Assembly: GCF_900108485.1 (NCBI RefSeq)
Contig: NZ_FNXF01000005.1
Span: 124,001-188,000 of the forward strand
DNA: 64,000 nucleotides
Direction: 5' to 3'
Origin: Rheinheimera pacifica
GTDB lineage: Bacteria; Pseudomonadota; Gammaproteobacteria; Enterobacterales; Alteromonadaceae
The notes below the pieces were generated by a model. It was not told the DNA's origin and did not search any database. It was given only the letters and a program-made list of their open reading frames with translations. Each line of letters starts with the position of its first letter. Position 1 is the stretch's first letter. This document shows positions 51,710 through 61,664 of the stretch, one piece after another. Made by a program: the position numbers and the translations under genes.

Positions 51710-54283
51710 TCAGCGTTTAATTAAACTGACTTCTGCCAATTCAACCGCGTGCCAGCCGCCAAGTGCGCCAGCAGTATAAGCGCCGGTGTTAAAGCGCAAT
51801 TGCACACCCTGCAACTGGCGTAAATCGCTGTTTTGCGGCCAGGCCTGCCCCGCTTGTGCGGCAGGTAACAATGCCGGCATAAACATCGGAAACGCCTGCG
51901 GCATCGCCGTTGCGGTGCTACGTAACGTGCTTAGCGGCAACAGCAGATATTGCCATTCGGTGCTGACATTAAGCTCAGCACCAAAGGCCAGGCCATCGGC
52001 ATCCAGCAGCGCCAGTTCAATCTGCTCGTTTTGCTTAACCGCGCGTATTTTTATTGCCAGCGTATTGTACCCGGCTAAATCACGCTGTTGCAGGCTGTTG
52101 TCCGGCGCCGGTGTGGTGCGCAGCAGCAGTTCCGGCGCACCGGCTTGTAAATCTTCCATCGCCAGCCGCAGTGCCAGGCCTTTGCCTTGCTGGCCGCTAA
52201 CCAGATCCTGCCGTACCCTCTCGTCTTTCGGGTACAGGTTATTATGCCGATCCAGCGTGGCGTCATACAGTGCTACCGGTGCATTGGCCGGTTGCAGTTG
52301 CAGGTTCCAGTAGTTGCCGGCTGGTACAAAATCCCACTGCAGTGGTGAACCCTGGCTGCTGCCGGGGAATGTAACCTGTTGCTGTGGCGTGCTAACCGTT
52401 ACCGCATATTCCAGTAAGCCGGTTTGCTGCCAGGCGGGTGTTTTTGGCAGGGCTACCTGGTAAATGCCACCGGCAGCGGCTTGCATTGGCAAGGCTGTGA
52501 AATTACGGTGGCCGACATAGCGCAGCATCAGCTCGACCTTTTTCGGCGTTTCGTTTGCGCCTAACTGCAGGCTAAACTGAATATCGTCATTCAGGCTGGC
52601 CTGGCGCAACGGCTGATGGTACACGCTGAGTTCTGCAGCCGCTGGTTTTGGCAATAAATAGCTCAGTGTGCTATCAACCTGCTTTAGCTGCGATGGCTGT
52701 TTGGCCAGTAAATAAATGCCCGGCGTTAAGCTTACCGTGCCGTTTTTAGCCTGAGTACTAAGGTTGTTGCCGTCGTTAAGGCCTTTAACGTAAAAACGCT
52801 GACCTAAATCGGCCAGTTGCAGGCTTAGCTGTTGTTGATTGTGATACAACCTGGCCACCTCGCGGCGCAGGCTGGCGCTTTGATGCGGGTCTTGCAGTGG
52901 CTGCAAATCCGGATACAACTCCAGCTGCCACAAGCCATCGGCGCGCTTATCTAAAAAGTAAGCACCGCTGCCGCTGTACTGCGCCACTACAGAGCTGCCG
53001 ACACCGGCAATTTGCTGCAGTTTTTTGCTGTTTTTTGGCTTGGTTTGGTTGCTGTTGCTGTAGATAAACTTGTCATCGGTATTCAGCAGGCTAAGGTTGG
53101 CGGCGTAGTTCAGGCTGACACCGGCAAACTGATTGCTGGCCGGGTAGTCGCTGCTGGCTTGTGCCCGTGGCAAACGGCGAAAGGCTTCGGCCGCTATCAT
53201 TAAGCTGATGGCTTTGCCCGGCGTATACAGCAGGTTAAGAAAATGCGTGTTGTAGTCTGAATTGGTATGCGCCATCGCTGCCGGATCATAAGCAAACTGG
53301 GTGGCCCACTGAAAACCGGCCGCACGGAAACTGCGCGCCATGGCCGGATACATTACCGTGTTGGCAACATCGGCAGCGTCAAACTCGTACACCATTTTTG
53401 CCTTGCTGTTGCACTCGCTGATGGCGGCAAAAGGGTTGGTGTAGTGCGCCACTGTCGGCAGCATATTGGCCAGAATAGTGTGGTTTTTAACCAAACCGGT
53501 CGGGTACCACTGATAGGCCACGCCATCAATACTGCTGTTGCACAGCGCCGCGGCAAAGGCCTGATCATTACCCTGCTCGCTGGTGTTATAAAACAGCGGC
53601 TTGGTGACACCGGCAGCGCGCACAGTGGCAACTAACTTTTCAATATAGGCCGCACTTTGTGCCGCCGGGGTTTCATGTTTCGGCTCGTTAAACAGCTCGA
53701 AGGCGATAACGCTTGGATCATTGGCATAACTGACACCGGTATAGGGGTTTATATGCGTCAGAATTTGTGTCAGGTAGTTTTGCTGCGCTGCTATCGCTTT
53801 GGCTGACTGGTTCATTTGCGACTTGCTAAACAGGGTGGCAAAGCTTTGCTCGTTCGGGTCCGGCTCTGGGTAACCGCTGCCCCACCAGCCAATCGGCGTA
53901 ATAATGGCTTTAATATTATGCTGGCTGAGCTTAAACAGCAGATAGTCAAACAATGCCAGATGCTCGTTTTGCAGCAGGTTGCCGTCAACATCGGCTAACT
54001 GGCGATCCCACAGGTGAATGCGGTAGGCGTCTAGGCCTAATCTGGCCATGTGCGCCACATCCATGTCTATTGCCTGTTTATGATCAACACCGAGGCGCTG
54101 CAGTGCGCGGTAACCGTACGCAAAGGGCGCACTGTAATTTACGCCGAACAGGGCCACTTCCTCCCCCTGCCGGGCGCCGTTTTGCCAGTGCATTACGCCA
54201 TCGGTTACCGCTACCGTGTCAGCTTGTACTGCGCTGTGTAACAGCGCGGCCAGTACCGTAGTAATTAAACTGATTTTTCTCAT
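51710..54283 (-). CDS. Secreted GH5-like glycoside hydrolase with large C-terminal region
   Basis: 857 residues. Signal peptide (about 1-21, AVQA). A TIM-barrel catalytic domain of GH-A/GH5 type spans about 40-380: the acid/base is E200 in IAFELFNEPKH, and E300 in MVYEFDAAD is the likely nucleophile. After that, about 470 residues of beta-rich modules follow, including segments like HNLYPKDERVRQDLVSGQQG. Substrate unknown; context with GH2, gal genes and sugar transporters suggests a galactose-containing glycan. Start at 54283 has AGGAG upstream. Secretion makes it extracellular or periplasmic. Confidence 0.83.
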   Translation of the reverse strand: MRKISLITTVLAALLHSAVQADTVAVTDGVMHWQNGARQGEEVALFGVNYSAPFAYGYRALQRLGVDHKQAIDMDVAHMARLGLDAYRIHLWDRQLADVDGNLLQNEHLALFDYLLFKLSQHNIKAIITPIGWWGSGYPEPDPNEQSFATLFSKSQMNQSAKAIAAQQNYLTQILTHINPYTGVSYANDPSVIAFELFNEPKHETPAAQSAAYIEKLVATVRAAGVTKPLFYNTSEQGNDQAFAAALCNSSIDGVAYQWYPTGLVKNHTILANMLPTVAHYTNPFAAISECNSKAKMVYEFDAADVANTVMYPAMARSFRAAGFQWATQFAYDPAAMAHTNSDYNTHFLNLLYTPGKAISLMIAAEAFRRLPRAQASSDYPASNQFAGVSLNYAANLSLLNTDDKFIYSNSNQTKPKNSKKLQQIAGVGSSVVAQYSGSGAYFLDKRADGLWQLELYPDLQPLQDPHQSASLRREVARLYHNQQQLSLQLADLGQRFYVKGLNDGNNLSTQAKNGTVSLTPGIYLLAKQPSQLKQVDSTLSYLLPKPAAAELSVYHQPLRQASLNDDIQFSLQLGANETPKKVELMLRYVGHRNFTALPMQAAAGGIYQVALPKTPAWQQTGLLEYAVTVSTPQQQVTFPGSSQGSPLQWDFVPAGNYWNLQLQPANAPVALYDATLDRHNNLYPKDERVRQDLVSGQQGKGLALRLAMEDLQAGAPELLLRTTPAPDNSLQQRDLAGYNTLAIKIRAVKQNEQIELALLDADGLAFGAELNVSTEWQYLLLPLSTLRSTATAMPQAFPMFMPALLPAAQAGQAWPQNSDLRQLQGVQLRFNTGAYTAGALGGWHAVELAEVSLIKR

Positions 54284-54300
54284 TGTTATGGCTCCTGTTG

Positions 54301-55863
54301 TTACCACCAGGCAGCGTAAAACGCCACCAGGATCAGGCTGACAATAGCAGCCGACAAATTAAAACTGCTGCGGGTACTAAACTGAATATCATCCAGTTTC
54401 ACCGCATTGGCCTGCTCACCCTGGTTTTGGTACAGCGATACCACTATTGCCAGCAACAGACAGCTGATAAACACCAACCCAACGCGATCCATAAACGGCA
54501 GCTCAGGCCAGAATAATTTAAATAACAGCGATAACACTGCGCTGCCAATCGCTGCCAGCAGTGCAGCCAGTGGCGTGGTGCGGCGCCAGAACATGCCCAG
54601 CATAAACAACACCACTATGCCCGGCGTAAAGAAGCCGGTAAATTCCTGAATATACTGATACGCCTGATCAAATTCGCCCAACAGCGGTTTAGCCGTCATT
54701 AAGGCCACACCCAGTGCCAGCAGGCTGACAGCCCGGCCAACAAACACATAGTGCTTCTGGCTTTTCGCCGGTTTTAGCTGAGAATAAATATCCATGGTAA
54801 AAATGGTGGCGATACTGTTAGTCATCGACGCCAGACTGGATAAAATAGCGGCCACTAAAGCGGCAAAAATCAGCCCTTTAATGCCGGATGGCATCATGCT
54901 CATTAATTGCGGATAGGCCTGATCCGGTTTATCCAGCGCCGGCAGTAATAAGGTAGCGGCAATGCCCGGCAGTACCACAATAACCGGCATTAACAGCTTT
55001 AAAAATGCGGCAAAGGCGATGCCTTTTTGCGCTTCTGCCAGGTCTTTCGCCGCCAGAGTGCGCTGAATAATATATTGGTTAAAGCCCCAGTAACTCAGGT
55101 TCATTACCCACATGCCGCCAATCAGCACTGAAATACCGGGCAGGCTGATATAATGCGGGTTGTCGGGCGTTAAAATCATATCGAATTTGTCCGGCGCTTC
55201 GCTCATTAAGCGGCTGAAACCCGACCAGACACCATTACCATCGCCCAGCGCCTGCAGCGACATATAAGATAAAAATAAGCCGCCGCCTACCAGCAGCACC
55301 ACCTGAATAATGTCGGTAAAAGCCACTGCCTTTAAACCGCCGTACAATGAGTACGCCACCGACAAACCGGCCAGCAATAACATGCTGTTAGTTAAACTGA
55401 CGCCGGTAACCGTATTAATTGCCAGCGCGCCCAGCCACAATACTGCCGTTAAGTTAACAAACACATACACCGCCAGCCAGAACAGCGCCATGGTAGTACG
55501 CACGCGGTTATCAAAACGCTGCTGTAAAAACTGCGGCATGGTATAAATTTTGCGTTTTAAGAAAATGGGTAAAAAGTATTTACCGACAATAATCAGCGTA
55601 ATAGCGCCCATCCACTCATAAGATGCGATAGCCAAACCAATGGCGTAGCCAGAGCCGGACATACCGATAATCTGCTCGGCAGAAATATTAGCCGCAATTA
55701 ACGAGGCGCCTATTGCCCACCATGGCAGGCTGTTACCAGCCAGAAAGTAGTCGTTGGTGTCTTTGCTGTGGCCGGCTTTCTCGCGTGATACGGCGTAAGC
55801 TATTAACAACAGCCCAAGCACATAACAGACCAGTATGGTCAGGTCTAAGTTGGTTAATGTCAT
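54301..55863 (-). CDS. SSS family sodium/sugar symporter
   Basis: 520 residues, about 13-14 membrane helices. Contains FLAGNSLPWWAIGASLIAAN, GMSGSGYAIGLAIASYEWMG and LILVAFYAAWW at the end. The pattern is that of SglT-like sodium/glucose-galactose symporters. Sodium-driven uptake of galactose or a related hexose fits the surrounding galM, galK and galT. SD AGGAAGA is near the start. A GC-rich hairpin (55893-55908) lies between it and galM. Confidence 0.9.
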   Translation of the reverse strand: MTLTNLDLTILVCYVLGLLLIAYAVSREKAGHSKDTNDYFLAGNSLPWWAIGASLIAANISAEQIIGMSGSGYAIGLAIASYEWMGAITLIIVGKYFLPIFLKRKIYTMPQFLQQRFDNRVRTTMALFWLAVYVFVNLTAVLWLGALAINTVTGVSLTNSMLLLAGLSVAYSLYGGLKAVAFTDIIQVVLLVGGGLFLSYMSLQALGDGNGVWSGFSRLMSEAPDKFDMILTPDNPHYISLPGISVLIGGMWVMNLSYWGFNQYIIQRTLAAKDLAEAQKGIAFAAFLKLLMPVIVVLPGIAATLLLPALDKPDQAYPQLMSMMPSGIKGLIFAALVAAILSSLASMTNSIATIFTMDIYSQLKPAKSQKHYVFVGRAVSLLALGVALMTAKPLLGEFDQAYQYIQEFTGFFTPGIVVLFMLGMFWRRTTPLAALLAAIGSAVLSLLFKLFWPELPFMDRVGLVFISCLLLAIVVSLYQNQGEQANAVKLDDIQFSTRSSFNLSAAIVSLILVAFYAAWW

Positions 55864-55892
55864 AATGGTTCTTCCTGCTATCCTGTCAAAAG

Positions 55893-55908
55893 CCGGCCAT
55901 GGGGCCGG
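55893..55908 (-). terminator. Intercistronic hairpin between galM and the symporter gene
   Basis: CCGGCC (55893-55898) and GGCCGG (55903-55908) pair perfectly with a four-base loop; leftward transcripts then read CTTTTG. Too short a T-run for certain termination; an attenuating or mRNA-processing hairpin is equally possible. Confidence 0.4.
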
Positions 55909-55920
55909 TATATTTTTATA

Positions 55921-56904
55921 TTATTGAAAACTGTAAATAATTTCCTGAATGTACCAATCACCCTGCGCCAACACTGCCGACGGAAAACCCGGCTGATTCG
56001 GCGCATCCGGCCAGTTTTGCGCCTCCAGACACAAGCCCTGGCGCGGTGAAAAAGGCGCCGCCAGAAAATTGCCGCTGTAAAGCTGTATGCCGGGCTGAGT
56101 GCTGTGTACCGTTAATGTCAGCCCGCTTTGAGCTGAATACAGTTGCGCCTGTTGATGCAGCGCGTTATAAGGCTGAGCCGCAGTAATAAAACAATGGTCA
56201 AAACCCGATGCCTGCTGCAGCTGTATATCACCCTGCGCTAAGGCATCGGCGATAGTGCGCGGGCTTAGAAAATCAAAGGCGCTGCCGGTTACGGCCTGCA
56301 ACTGGCCGGTGGGAATACTGCTGCTGTCGGTGGGTAAGTAATGCCCGGCATTTAACTGCAACTGATGGTTTTCAATGCTGCTTCCGTCGGTGTTAAGGTT
56401 AAAATAGCAGTGGTTAGTCAGGTTAATCAGCGTGTCTTTATCTGCTCTGGCGCGAAACTGCATACTAACAGCACCGGCGTGTAACGAAATATGCTGCCAT
56501 ACCTCTAACCGGCCGGGAAAGCCCTGCTCTCCATCGGCGGCGCAGTAGTACAGCTCTGCACTGTTTTTTGCCAGTTGCAGCACTTGCCAGGCTGCACGGT
56601 GAAAACCGGCGCTGCCGCCGTGCAAACAATGGCTGCCGTTATTCACATTCAGTGTTAACGGCTGGCCATTTAACTGGCAACGGCCATTGGCAATACGGTT
56701 GGCAAAACGGCCTATGCTGGCGCCAAGATAAAAACTGTCGTGCAAAAACAGCTCTGGCGCCGCATAGCCCAGCGTTACCTGATGCCCGTCTACCCGAATG
56801 GCACTGATAGTGGCGCCAAACGGCAGCAGGTCCAGCTCAAGACCATTGCCGTCGGTTAAGTGCAGTGGCGACAGGCTGTTGCCGTGTTGGCCGGGCGCTG
56901 TCAT
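55921..56904 (-). CDS. galM: GalM, aldose 1-epimerase
   Basis: 327 residues. Converts beta-D-galactose to alpha-D-galactose for galactokinase. Family features are GRFANRIANGRCQLNGQPL, NNGSHCLHGGSAGFHRAAWQ with catalytic His, LTNHCYFNLNTDGSSIENH, and PGIQLYSGNFL. The start codon overlaps the galK stop by one base. Cytoplasmic; no signal peptide. Confidence 0.93.
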   Translation of the reverse strand: MTAPGQHGNSLSPLHLTDGNGLELDLLPFGATISAIRVDGHQVTLGYAAPELFLHDSFYLGASIGRFANRIANGRCQLNGQPLTLNVNNGSHCLHGGSAGFHRAAWQVLQLAKNSAELYYCAADGEQGFPGRLEVWQHISLHAGAVSMQFRARADKDTLINLTNHCYFNLNTDGSSIENHQLQLNAGHYLPTDSSSIPTGQLQAVTGSAFDFLSPRTIADALAQGDIQLQQASGFDHCFITAAQPYNALHQQAQLYSAQSGLTLTVHSTQPGIQLYSGNFLAAPFSPRQGLCLEAQNWPDAPNQPGFPSAVLAQGDWYIQEIIYSFQ

Positions 56905-58055
56905 CAGCGTACCTGCTCGGCGCCCTGGCTGGGCGTACAGACAAACACATCGGCAACTAAACCAGTTTTCGCCGGATACTCTGCCGCTACGGTGACTTTT
57001 ACCGCGTCAACCATTGCCTGCGGTACCAGTGCCACCACGCAGCCGCCAAAGCCACCGCCGGTCATTCGCACGCCGCCGTTAGCGCCGATAAGGTTGCTGA
57101 TCATCGCCACCAACTCATCTATCGGCGGTACGGTAATTTCAAAATCGTCACGCATTGACTGATGCGACTGCGCCATCAAGCGGCTTAAGGTAGCAATATC
57201 GTTTTGCGCCAATGCGACAGCAGCCAGTTCGGTGCGCTCATTTTCGCTTACCACATGGCGCGCCCGTTTGGCGACCAATGGCTCCAGCTTGCTTTGGCCA
57301 GCTAAAAACGCCTGCCAGCTGACATCGCGCAGCGCTTTTACACCAAAGGCGGCGGCGGCCTGTTCGCACTGGGCGCGGCGGGTGTTGTATTCGCTGTCGA
57401 CCAGACCACGCTTAACGTTAGAGTTAATAATCATCACCGCCATGCCGGTAGGCAGTGGCACCGGCTGTGCCGTTAAGCTACGGCAATCTATCAGCAGCGC
57501 CTGGCCTTGCTGGCCGCAGGCAGAGATCAGCTGATCCATAATGCCGCAGTTGCAACCAACAAAATGATTCTCGGCGTGCTGGCCGTTCAGGGCATTGTCG
57601 CGCGGCAAAATATCAATGCCGGCCAGAGTGCAGTAAGTTAACCCCAGCGCCACTTCAAGCGAGGCAGAAGAGCTTAAGCCAACACCCTGCGGCACATTGC
57701 CACCAATCGCTAAATCGCAGCCCTGTAAGTTGTAACCTTGCTGCAGCAAGCTGTTAGCCACGCCGCGCACATAGTTGGCCCACTGCCACTGGCTGTGTTT
57801 GGCAATAGGCGCAGTTAAACTGAACTCGTCCAGCTGCATGCCGTAATCCAGCGCCAGCACACGTACCAGTTTGTCGTCACGTTTATTAGCCACGACTACA
57901 GTGTCGTAATTAATGGCGCAGGGCAGCACAAAGCCGTCGTTGTAGTCGGTGTGTTCACCAATTAAATTTACCCGGCCCGGCGCGCGAAACACATAAGCGG
58001 CACTGTGTTGAAACTGCGTGGCAAACGCCTGTTGTACCTGCTGAACTAAACTCAT
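56904..58055 (-). CDS. galK: GalK, galactokinase
   Basis: 383 residues. Phosphorylates alpha-D-galactose with ATP to galactose-1-phosphate. The signature APGRVNLIGEHTDYNDGFVL is near the start, GVGLSSSASLEVALGL is the ATP-binding GHMP motif, and GGVRMTGGGFGGCVVALV is the C-terminal motif. It is 1 base from galT and overlaps galM: a tight galT-galK-galM operon, transcribed leftward. Confidence 0.97.
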   Translation of the reverse strand: MSLVQQVQQAFATQFQHSAAYVFRAPGRVNLIGEHTDYNDGFVLPCAINYDTVVVANKRDDKLVRVLALDYGMQLDEFSLTAPIAKHSQWQWANYVRGVANSLLQQGYNLQGCDLAIGGNVPQGVGLSSSASLEVALGLTYCTLAGIDILPRDNALNGQHAENHFVGCNCGIMDQLISACGQQGQALLIDCRSLTAQPVPLPTGMAVMIINSNVKRGLVDSEYNTRRAQCEQAAAAFGVKALRDVSWQAFLAGQSKLEPLVAKRARHVVSENERTELAAVALAQNDIATLSRLMAQSHQSMRDDFEITVPPIDELVAMISNLIGANGGVRMTGGGFGGCVVALVPQAMVDAVKVTVAAEYPAKTGLVADVFVCTPSQGAEQVR

Positions 58056-58056
58056 C

Positions 58057-59106
58057 TCAGCCTCTCTGCTGTTGTTTGTAATGTTGATTGCTTAAAGCAC
58101 GCAGCCGCTCTGCCGCTTGTTCCGGTGTCATATCACGCTGGGTTTCCGACAGCATTTCATAACCCACCATAAACTTTTTAATGCTGGCCGAGCGCAGCAG
58201 AGGCGGATAAAAATGCGCATGTAACTGCCAGTGTTCAGTGCTGTCGCCGTTATAAGGCGCGCCGTGCCAGCCCATCGAATAAGGGAAAGAGCACTGAAAC
58301 AGGTTGTCGTAGCGGATCGTCAGCTGCTGCAGAATATCGGCCAGCGCCAGTTGCTCGCTGTCGGTCAGCTGCTCCATCCGTGCCACCTGGCGTTTGGGTA
58401 GCAGCAGGGTTTCAAACGGCCAGCTGGCCCAAAACGGCACCACTACCAGAAAATGCTCGTTTTCTACCACAGTACGCTCACCGCTTTGCTGTTCCTGGCC
58501 GGCGTAATGCAACAGCAGGTTTTTGCCGTGTTTGGCCAGATAGTCGCGCTGGGCGCTGTCGGCTTTGGCCGGTAAAGTCGGTACTGAGCTGGCAGCCCAG
58601 ATTTGGCCGTGCGGATGCGGGTTAGAGCAGCCGTTAATGGCGCCTTTGTTTTCAAATACCTGTACCCAGATATAGTGCTGCGATAACTCCTGATATTGTG
58701 CTATCCAGCATTTTACTATTGCAGTAATGTCGCTAACGCTAAGCTCAGGCATGGTTTTGCTGTGATCAGCCGAATAACAAATAACCCGGCTGGTGCCGCG
58801 TTCAGCTTTCAGTACAAACAAGTCATCGTCACTGCGCTGGTAGTCGGGTGTGTCATGCATCAACGCAGCAAAATCGTTGGTAAACACATACGGCTTGTTA
58901 TAGGCCGGGTTTACTTTGCCGTTAATCCGCGTATTGGTTGGGCACAAAAAGCAGCTGCTGTCATAAGAGGGCAACGCCTCGTTGCTGACGTCTTCAATCT
59001 GGCCCTGCCATGGCCGCTTTGCCCGGTGAGGCGATACCAATACCCAATCGCCGGTTAGCGGGTTATAGCGGCGATGCGGATGATCTTTGGCATTAAATTC
59101 AGTCAT
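58057..59106 (-). CDS. galT: GalT, galactose-1-phosphate uridylyltransferase
   Basis: 349 residues. Exchanges UDP-glucose and galactose-1-phosphate. Features: [21 protein letters not shown], the zinc-linked CFLCPTNTR segment, and the active-site histidines in [12 protein letters not shown]. The C-terminus has [24 protein letters not shown] sequence ([13 protein letters not shown]). Together with galK and galM gives the Leloir pathway; no galE is present in the window. Confidence 0.97.
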   Translation of the reverse strand: MTEFNAKDHPHRRYNPLTGDWVLVSPHRAKRPWQGQIEDVSNEALPSYDSSCFLCPTNTRINGKVNPAYNKPYVFTNDFAALMHDTPDYQRSDDDLFVLKAERGTSRVICYSADHSKTMPELSVSDITAIVKCWIAQYQELSQHYIWVQVFENKGAINGCSNPHPHGQIWAASSVPTLPAKADSAQRDYLAKHGKNLLLHYAGQEQQSGERTVVENEHFLVVVPFWASWPFETLLLPKRQVARMEQLTDSEQLALADILQQLTIRYDNLFQCSFPYSMGWHGAPYNGDSTEHWQLHAHFYPPLLRSASIKKFMVGYEMLSETQRDMTPEQAAERLRALSNQHYKQQQRG

Positions 59107-59143
59107 AACGACGTTCCTGCTACTGTGTTATTCAATAAGTTCT

Positions 59144-59158
59144 GGCTGCCTGGCAGCC
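59144..59158 (-). terminator. Intercistronic hairpin between GH2 and galT
   Basis: GGCTGCC (59144-59150) and GGCAGCC (59152-59158) are perfect inverted arms around one base. No T-run follows in either direction. Possibly a processing or stability hairpin in the operon mRNA. Confidence 0.35.
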
Positions 59159-59163
59159 GGGGT

Positions 59164-61584
59164 TTATTCTGTCTTTGCCGCTTTGTCTGCCATCAGGGCC
59201 AGTTCGTTGCTAACAATACTGTATTCATCGCTATAAGCACTGATGGCTGCGCCTTGCAGCGTATCACCAATGCGTACCAGTACCGCCGCTTTGCCCTGCT
59301 CTGTCAGCACCAGCTCCGGGTTAACAAGCTGAATATCACCGGCCAGGCTGAATTTAATCTGCTTATCGTTTAACGGCACCAGGTTACCCTGGCTGTCGGT
59401 GAGTTCAGCATACACAAACACCAGATCGTTAACGCCGGTTTGCGGAGCCATGCCACTGCTGTCCAGCGTTACCCGCAGCGCCGCAACGTCACCGGGTGTT
59501 GTCACGCTGTGCTGCGCTACCGGCTGGTTATTAATAAAGGCTTTAGCGCTTAGCGTACCGGGCGTAAATTGTTTTAAGTCAAATTCAAACGGCGGATGTG
59601 GCAGGTGCGTAGCGAACGGGCCGGTTGCCGGTTTTTGCCGCGCAATCATCGTATCGTTTAGCCACAGTTCTACTTCATCAGCATTGCTGAACACCCGCAC
59701 TTTAGTAGACGAGCCCTGGCGCCACTCACTGGCAATATGCACCATAGGGCCGGAAGCATAGTTGTCGGAGGTTTGCGTAGCACTGCGCTGGCTTTGAAAA
59801 AAGTAATAGCTGTATTTGGGTAAGCGGTACAGGCTCATAATGCCGGACGCTTCCAGATCATCGGCATAACCGCGGTTGTAATCGAACATTACCCAGTAGC
59901 CATCGGCAAAGGCCGGCGTAGTCAGGTTGTCGTTGTGTGCTTCTTGCAGGTTCAGTGCCTGCTGCAGTAACCGCGCTTCACCGTGGCGCAGTAACTGACG
60001 GCTGGTGCGCTCTTCTTCTTTTAAATCTGCCCAGCTGTCTTGCTGTAGCCCGGCGTTTTGCGCGTAGTATTCCCAGTCACCGTACTCAGACACGTTATAC
60101 GGCTGGGTCGGTGTTTCGTAATGCATTTGCCGGTGCTGGCGCGCTTGCAGATACATATCAAAGCCGTGCTGCCAGCCGGCAGAATAGGCGCCGGGATATT
60201 CCTGCTTTACCGTATTGTGCAGCGTGGCAATAAAATTGTCTGGCATATCTGATTCGTTTAACGAACATTCCCACGCCAGTACACTGGCATGGTTGCGATC
60301 GCGGCGGATCATATCGCGGCAGGTTTGCACAATCTGCTGCTCAAACTCAGGTTCTGCCGAGTAATACTGCCAGCCAAGAATAGCATCAATTAACACCAGC
60401 CCCAGCTCGTCGGCGGCCGCCATAAAGGCCGGCGAGTGCGGATAATGCGACAGGCGCACATAGTCAAAGCCGGCCGATTTTATCTTTACTGCATCGCGGT
60501 AATCGGCTGCAGCAGAGGTAGCATAGCCCACATGCGGATATTCCTGATGCCGGTTAACACCGCGCAAAAAGGTGACTTCGCCGTTAATCAGCAACTGATG
60601 CTGGGCATTAAAAGCAAAGCTGCGGATACCCAACCGGGTGTACTGTTGTTGCAGTAATTTGCCATCCAGATACAACGAGGTGCGTAGCTGATATAAATGC
60701 GGGCTGTCCGGATGCCATAGTTTCGGTGCATTAACAATAAGCTGTTGCTGTATATGCTCTGCGCCACCGGCTATTAAATGACCAGCTGGTAAATGAGTAG
60801 TGTCGCTGCTAACCTCTGCCACCAACTGGCCCTGATAATACAATTGCTGCTGCAGCACCGGTTGTTGGCTTTCGCGGTAACGGTTAACCAAATGGGTTTG
60901 AATGTTCAGCGTGGCTTGCTCAGCACTGACTTGCGGATACGTCACAAAGATACCGCCGCCGGCAGTTTCGTTAGCCAGCATTTCATCGCTGATATGCAGC
61001 GCATCTTTTACCAGTAAGTTTACATCGCGGTACAGGCCGCCATAGGTGTTAAAGTCCAGCAGGGCTAATGGCTTAGGCCCGGTAACAGGGTTGTCGCGGT
61101 TATCCAGTTTCACCTGCAGCAGGTTATCCCGGCCCGGTACTAACTTTTCGGTTAAATCCAGCGTAAAAGGTAAATAGCCGCCCAGATGATGGCCAATTTG
61201 CTCACCGTTTAAGAATACTTCTGCCACGTTCATTGCCGCTTCAAAACGCAAGAGTACTACTTTGTCCTGCCAGTCTGCTTGCCAGCTCAGTGTTTTCTGA
61301 TACCAGGCAATGCCCTGCCATTGGTTATTTACCAGCATAGGTTCTATTTGCGGTGTGTGTGGCAGCGACACCGGTTGCCAGTCGGCACTTGGCGGCATCG
61401 CGTCGGCACCGGTGGCTTTGGCAAACAGCCAGTCTTTATTCAGGGTTATCCGTTGGCTGACCGCTTGCTGCTCTGCTTCAGCTTTAACCAGCGGCTGGGC
61501 ACTCTGCTGTTGTGGCTCTGTGGTTTTGCTGCAGCCTTGCAGCAAGCTTAAGGCGATACATAAAAAGAAAAATGAAAACTTCAC
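59164..61584 (-). CDS. GH2 beta-galactosidase lipoprotein
   Basis: 806 residues from the GTG start. The N-terminal lipobox LLQGC puts the lipidated Cys at residue 18. GH2 sugar-binding and immunoglobulin-like domains precede the TIM barrel. The catalytic acid is in ECSLNESDMP and the nucleophile in NVSEYGDWEYY. Members include beta-galactosidase and related enzymes; with galK, galT and galM nearby a beta-galactosidase is likely, but specificity cannot be read from sequence. The GTG has AAGGA upstream; longer in-frame sequence has no signal peptide. Confidence 0.88.
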   Translation of the reverse strand: MKFSFFFLCIALSLLQGCSKTTEPQQQSAQPLVKAEAEQQAVSQRITLNKDWLFAKATGADAMPPSADWQPVSLPHTPQIEPMLVNNQWQGIAWYQKTLSWQADWQDKVVLLRFEAAMNVAEVFLNGEQIGHHLGGYLPFTLDLTEKLVPGRDNLLQVKLDNRDNPVTGPKPLALLDFNTYGGLYRDVNLLVKDALHISDEMLANETAGGGIFVTYPQVSAEQATLNIQTHLVNRYRESQQPVLQQQLYYQGQLVAEVSSDTTHLPAGHLIAGGAEHIQQQLIVNAPKLWHPDSPHLYQLRTSLYLDGKLLQQQYTRLGIRSFAFNAQHQLLINGEVTFLRGVNRHQEYPHVGYATSAAADYRDAVKIKSAGFDYVRLSHYPHSPAFMAAADELGLVLIDAILGWQYYSAEPEFEQQIVQTCRDMIRRDRNHASVLAWECSLNESDMPDNFIATLHNTVKQEYPGAYSAGWQHGFDMYLQARQHRQMHYETPTQPYNVSEYGDWEYYAQNAGLQQDSWADLKEEERTSRQLLRHGEARLLQQALNLQEAHNDNLTTPAFADGYWVMFDYNRGYADDLEASGIMSLYRLPKYSYYFFQSQRSATQTSDNYASGPMVHIASEWRQGSSTKVRVFSNADEVELWLNDTMIARQKPATGPFATHLPHPPFEFDLKQFTPGTLSAKAFINNQPVAQHSVTTPGDVAALRVTLDSSGMAPQTGVNDLVFVYAELTDSQGNLVPLNDKQIKFSLAGDIQLVNPELVLTEQGKAAVLVRIGDTLQGAAISAYSDEYSIVSNELALMADKAAKTE

Positions 61585-61620
61585 CCGCTTGGTATCCTTC
61601 TGAAATTGGTTTACTGATAA

Positions 61621-61643
61621 AAGCCTTTGGCTGGCAAAAGCTT
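61621..61643. repeat. 23-bp imperfect inverted repeat upstream of GH2
   Basis: AAGCCTTTG (61621-61629) and CAAAAGCTT (61635-61643) are inverted with one mismatch around a five-base centre. It lies in the 80-base gap between the SDR stop and the GH2 start. Could be an operator, or a weak terminator hairpin since leftward transcripts continue into TTTTATC. Confidence 0.4.
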
Positions 61644-61664
61644 GTAAGTAAAAAAAGCACTTAG

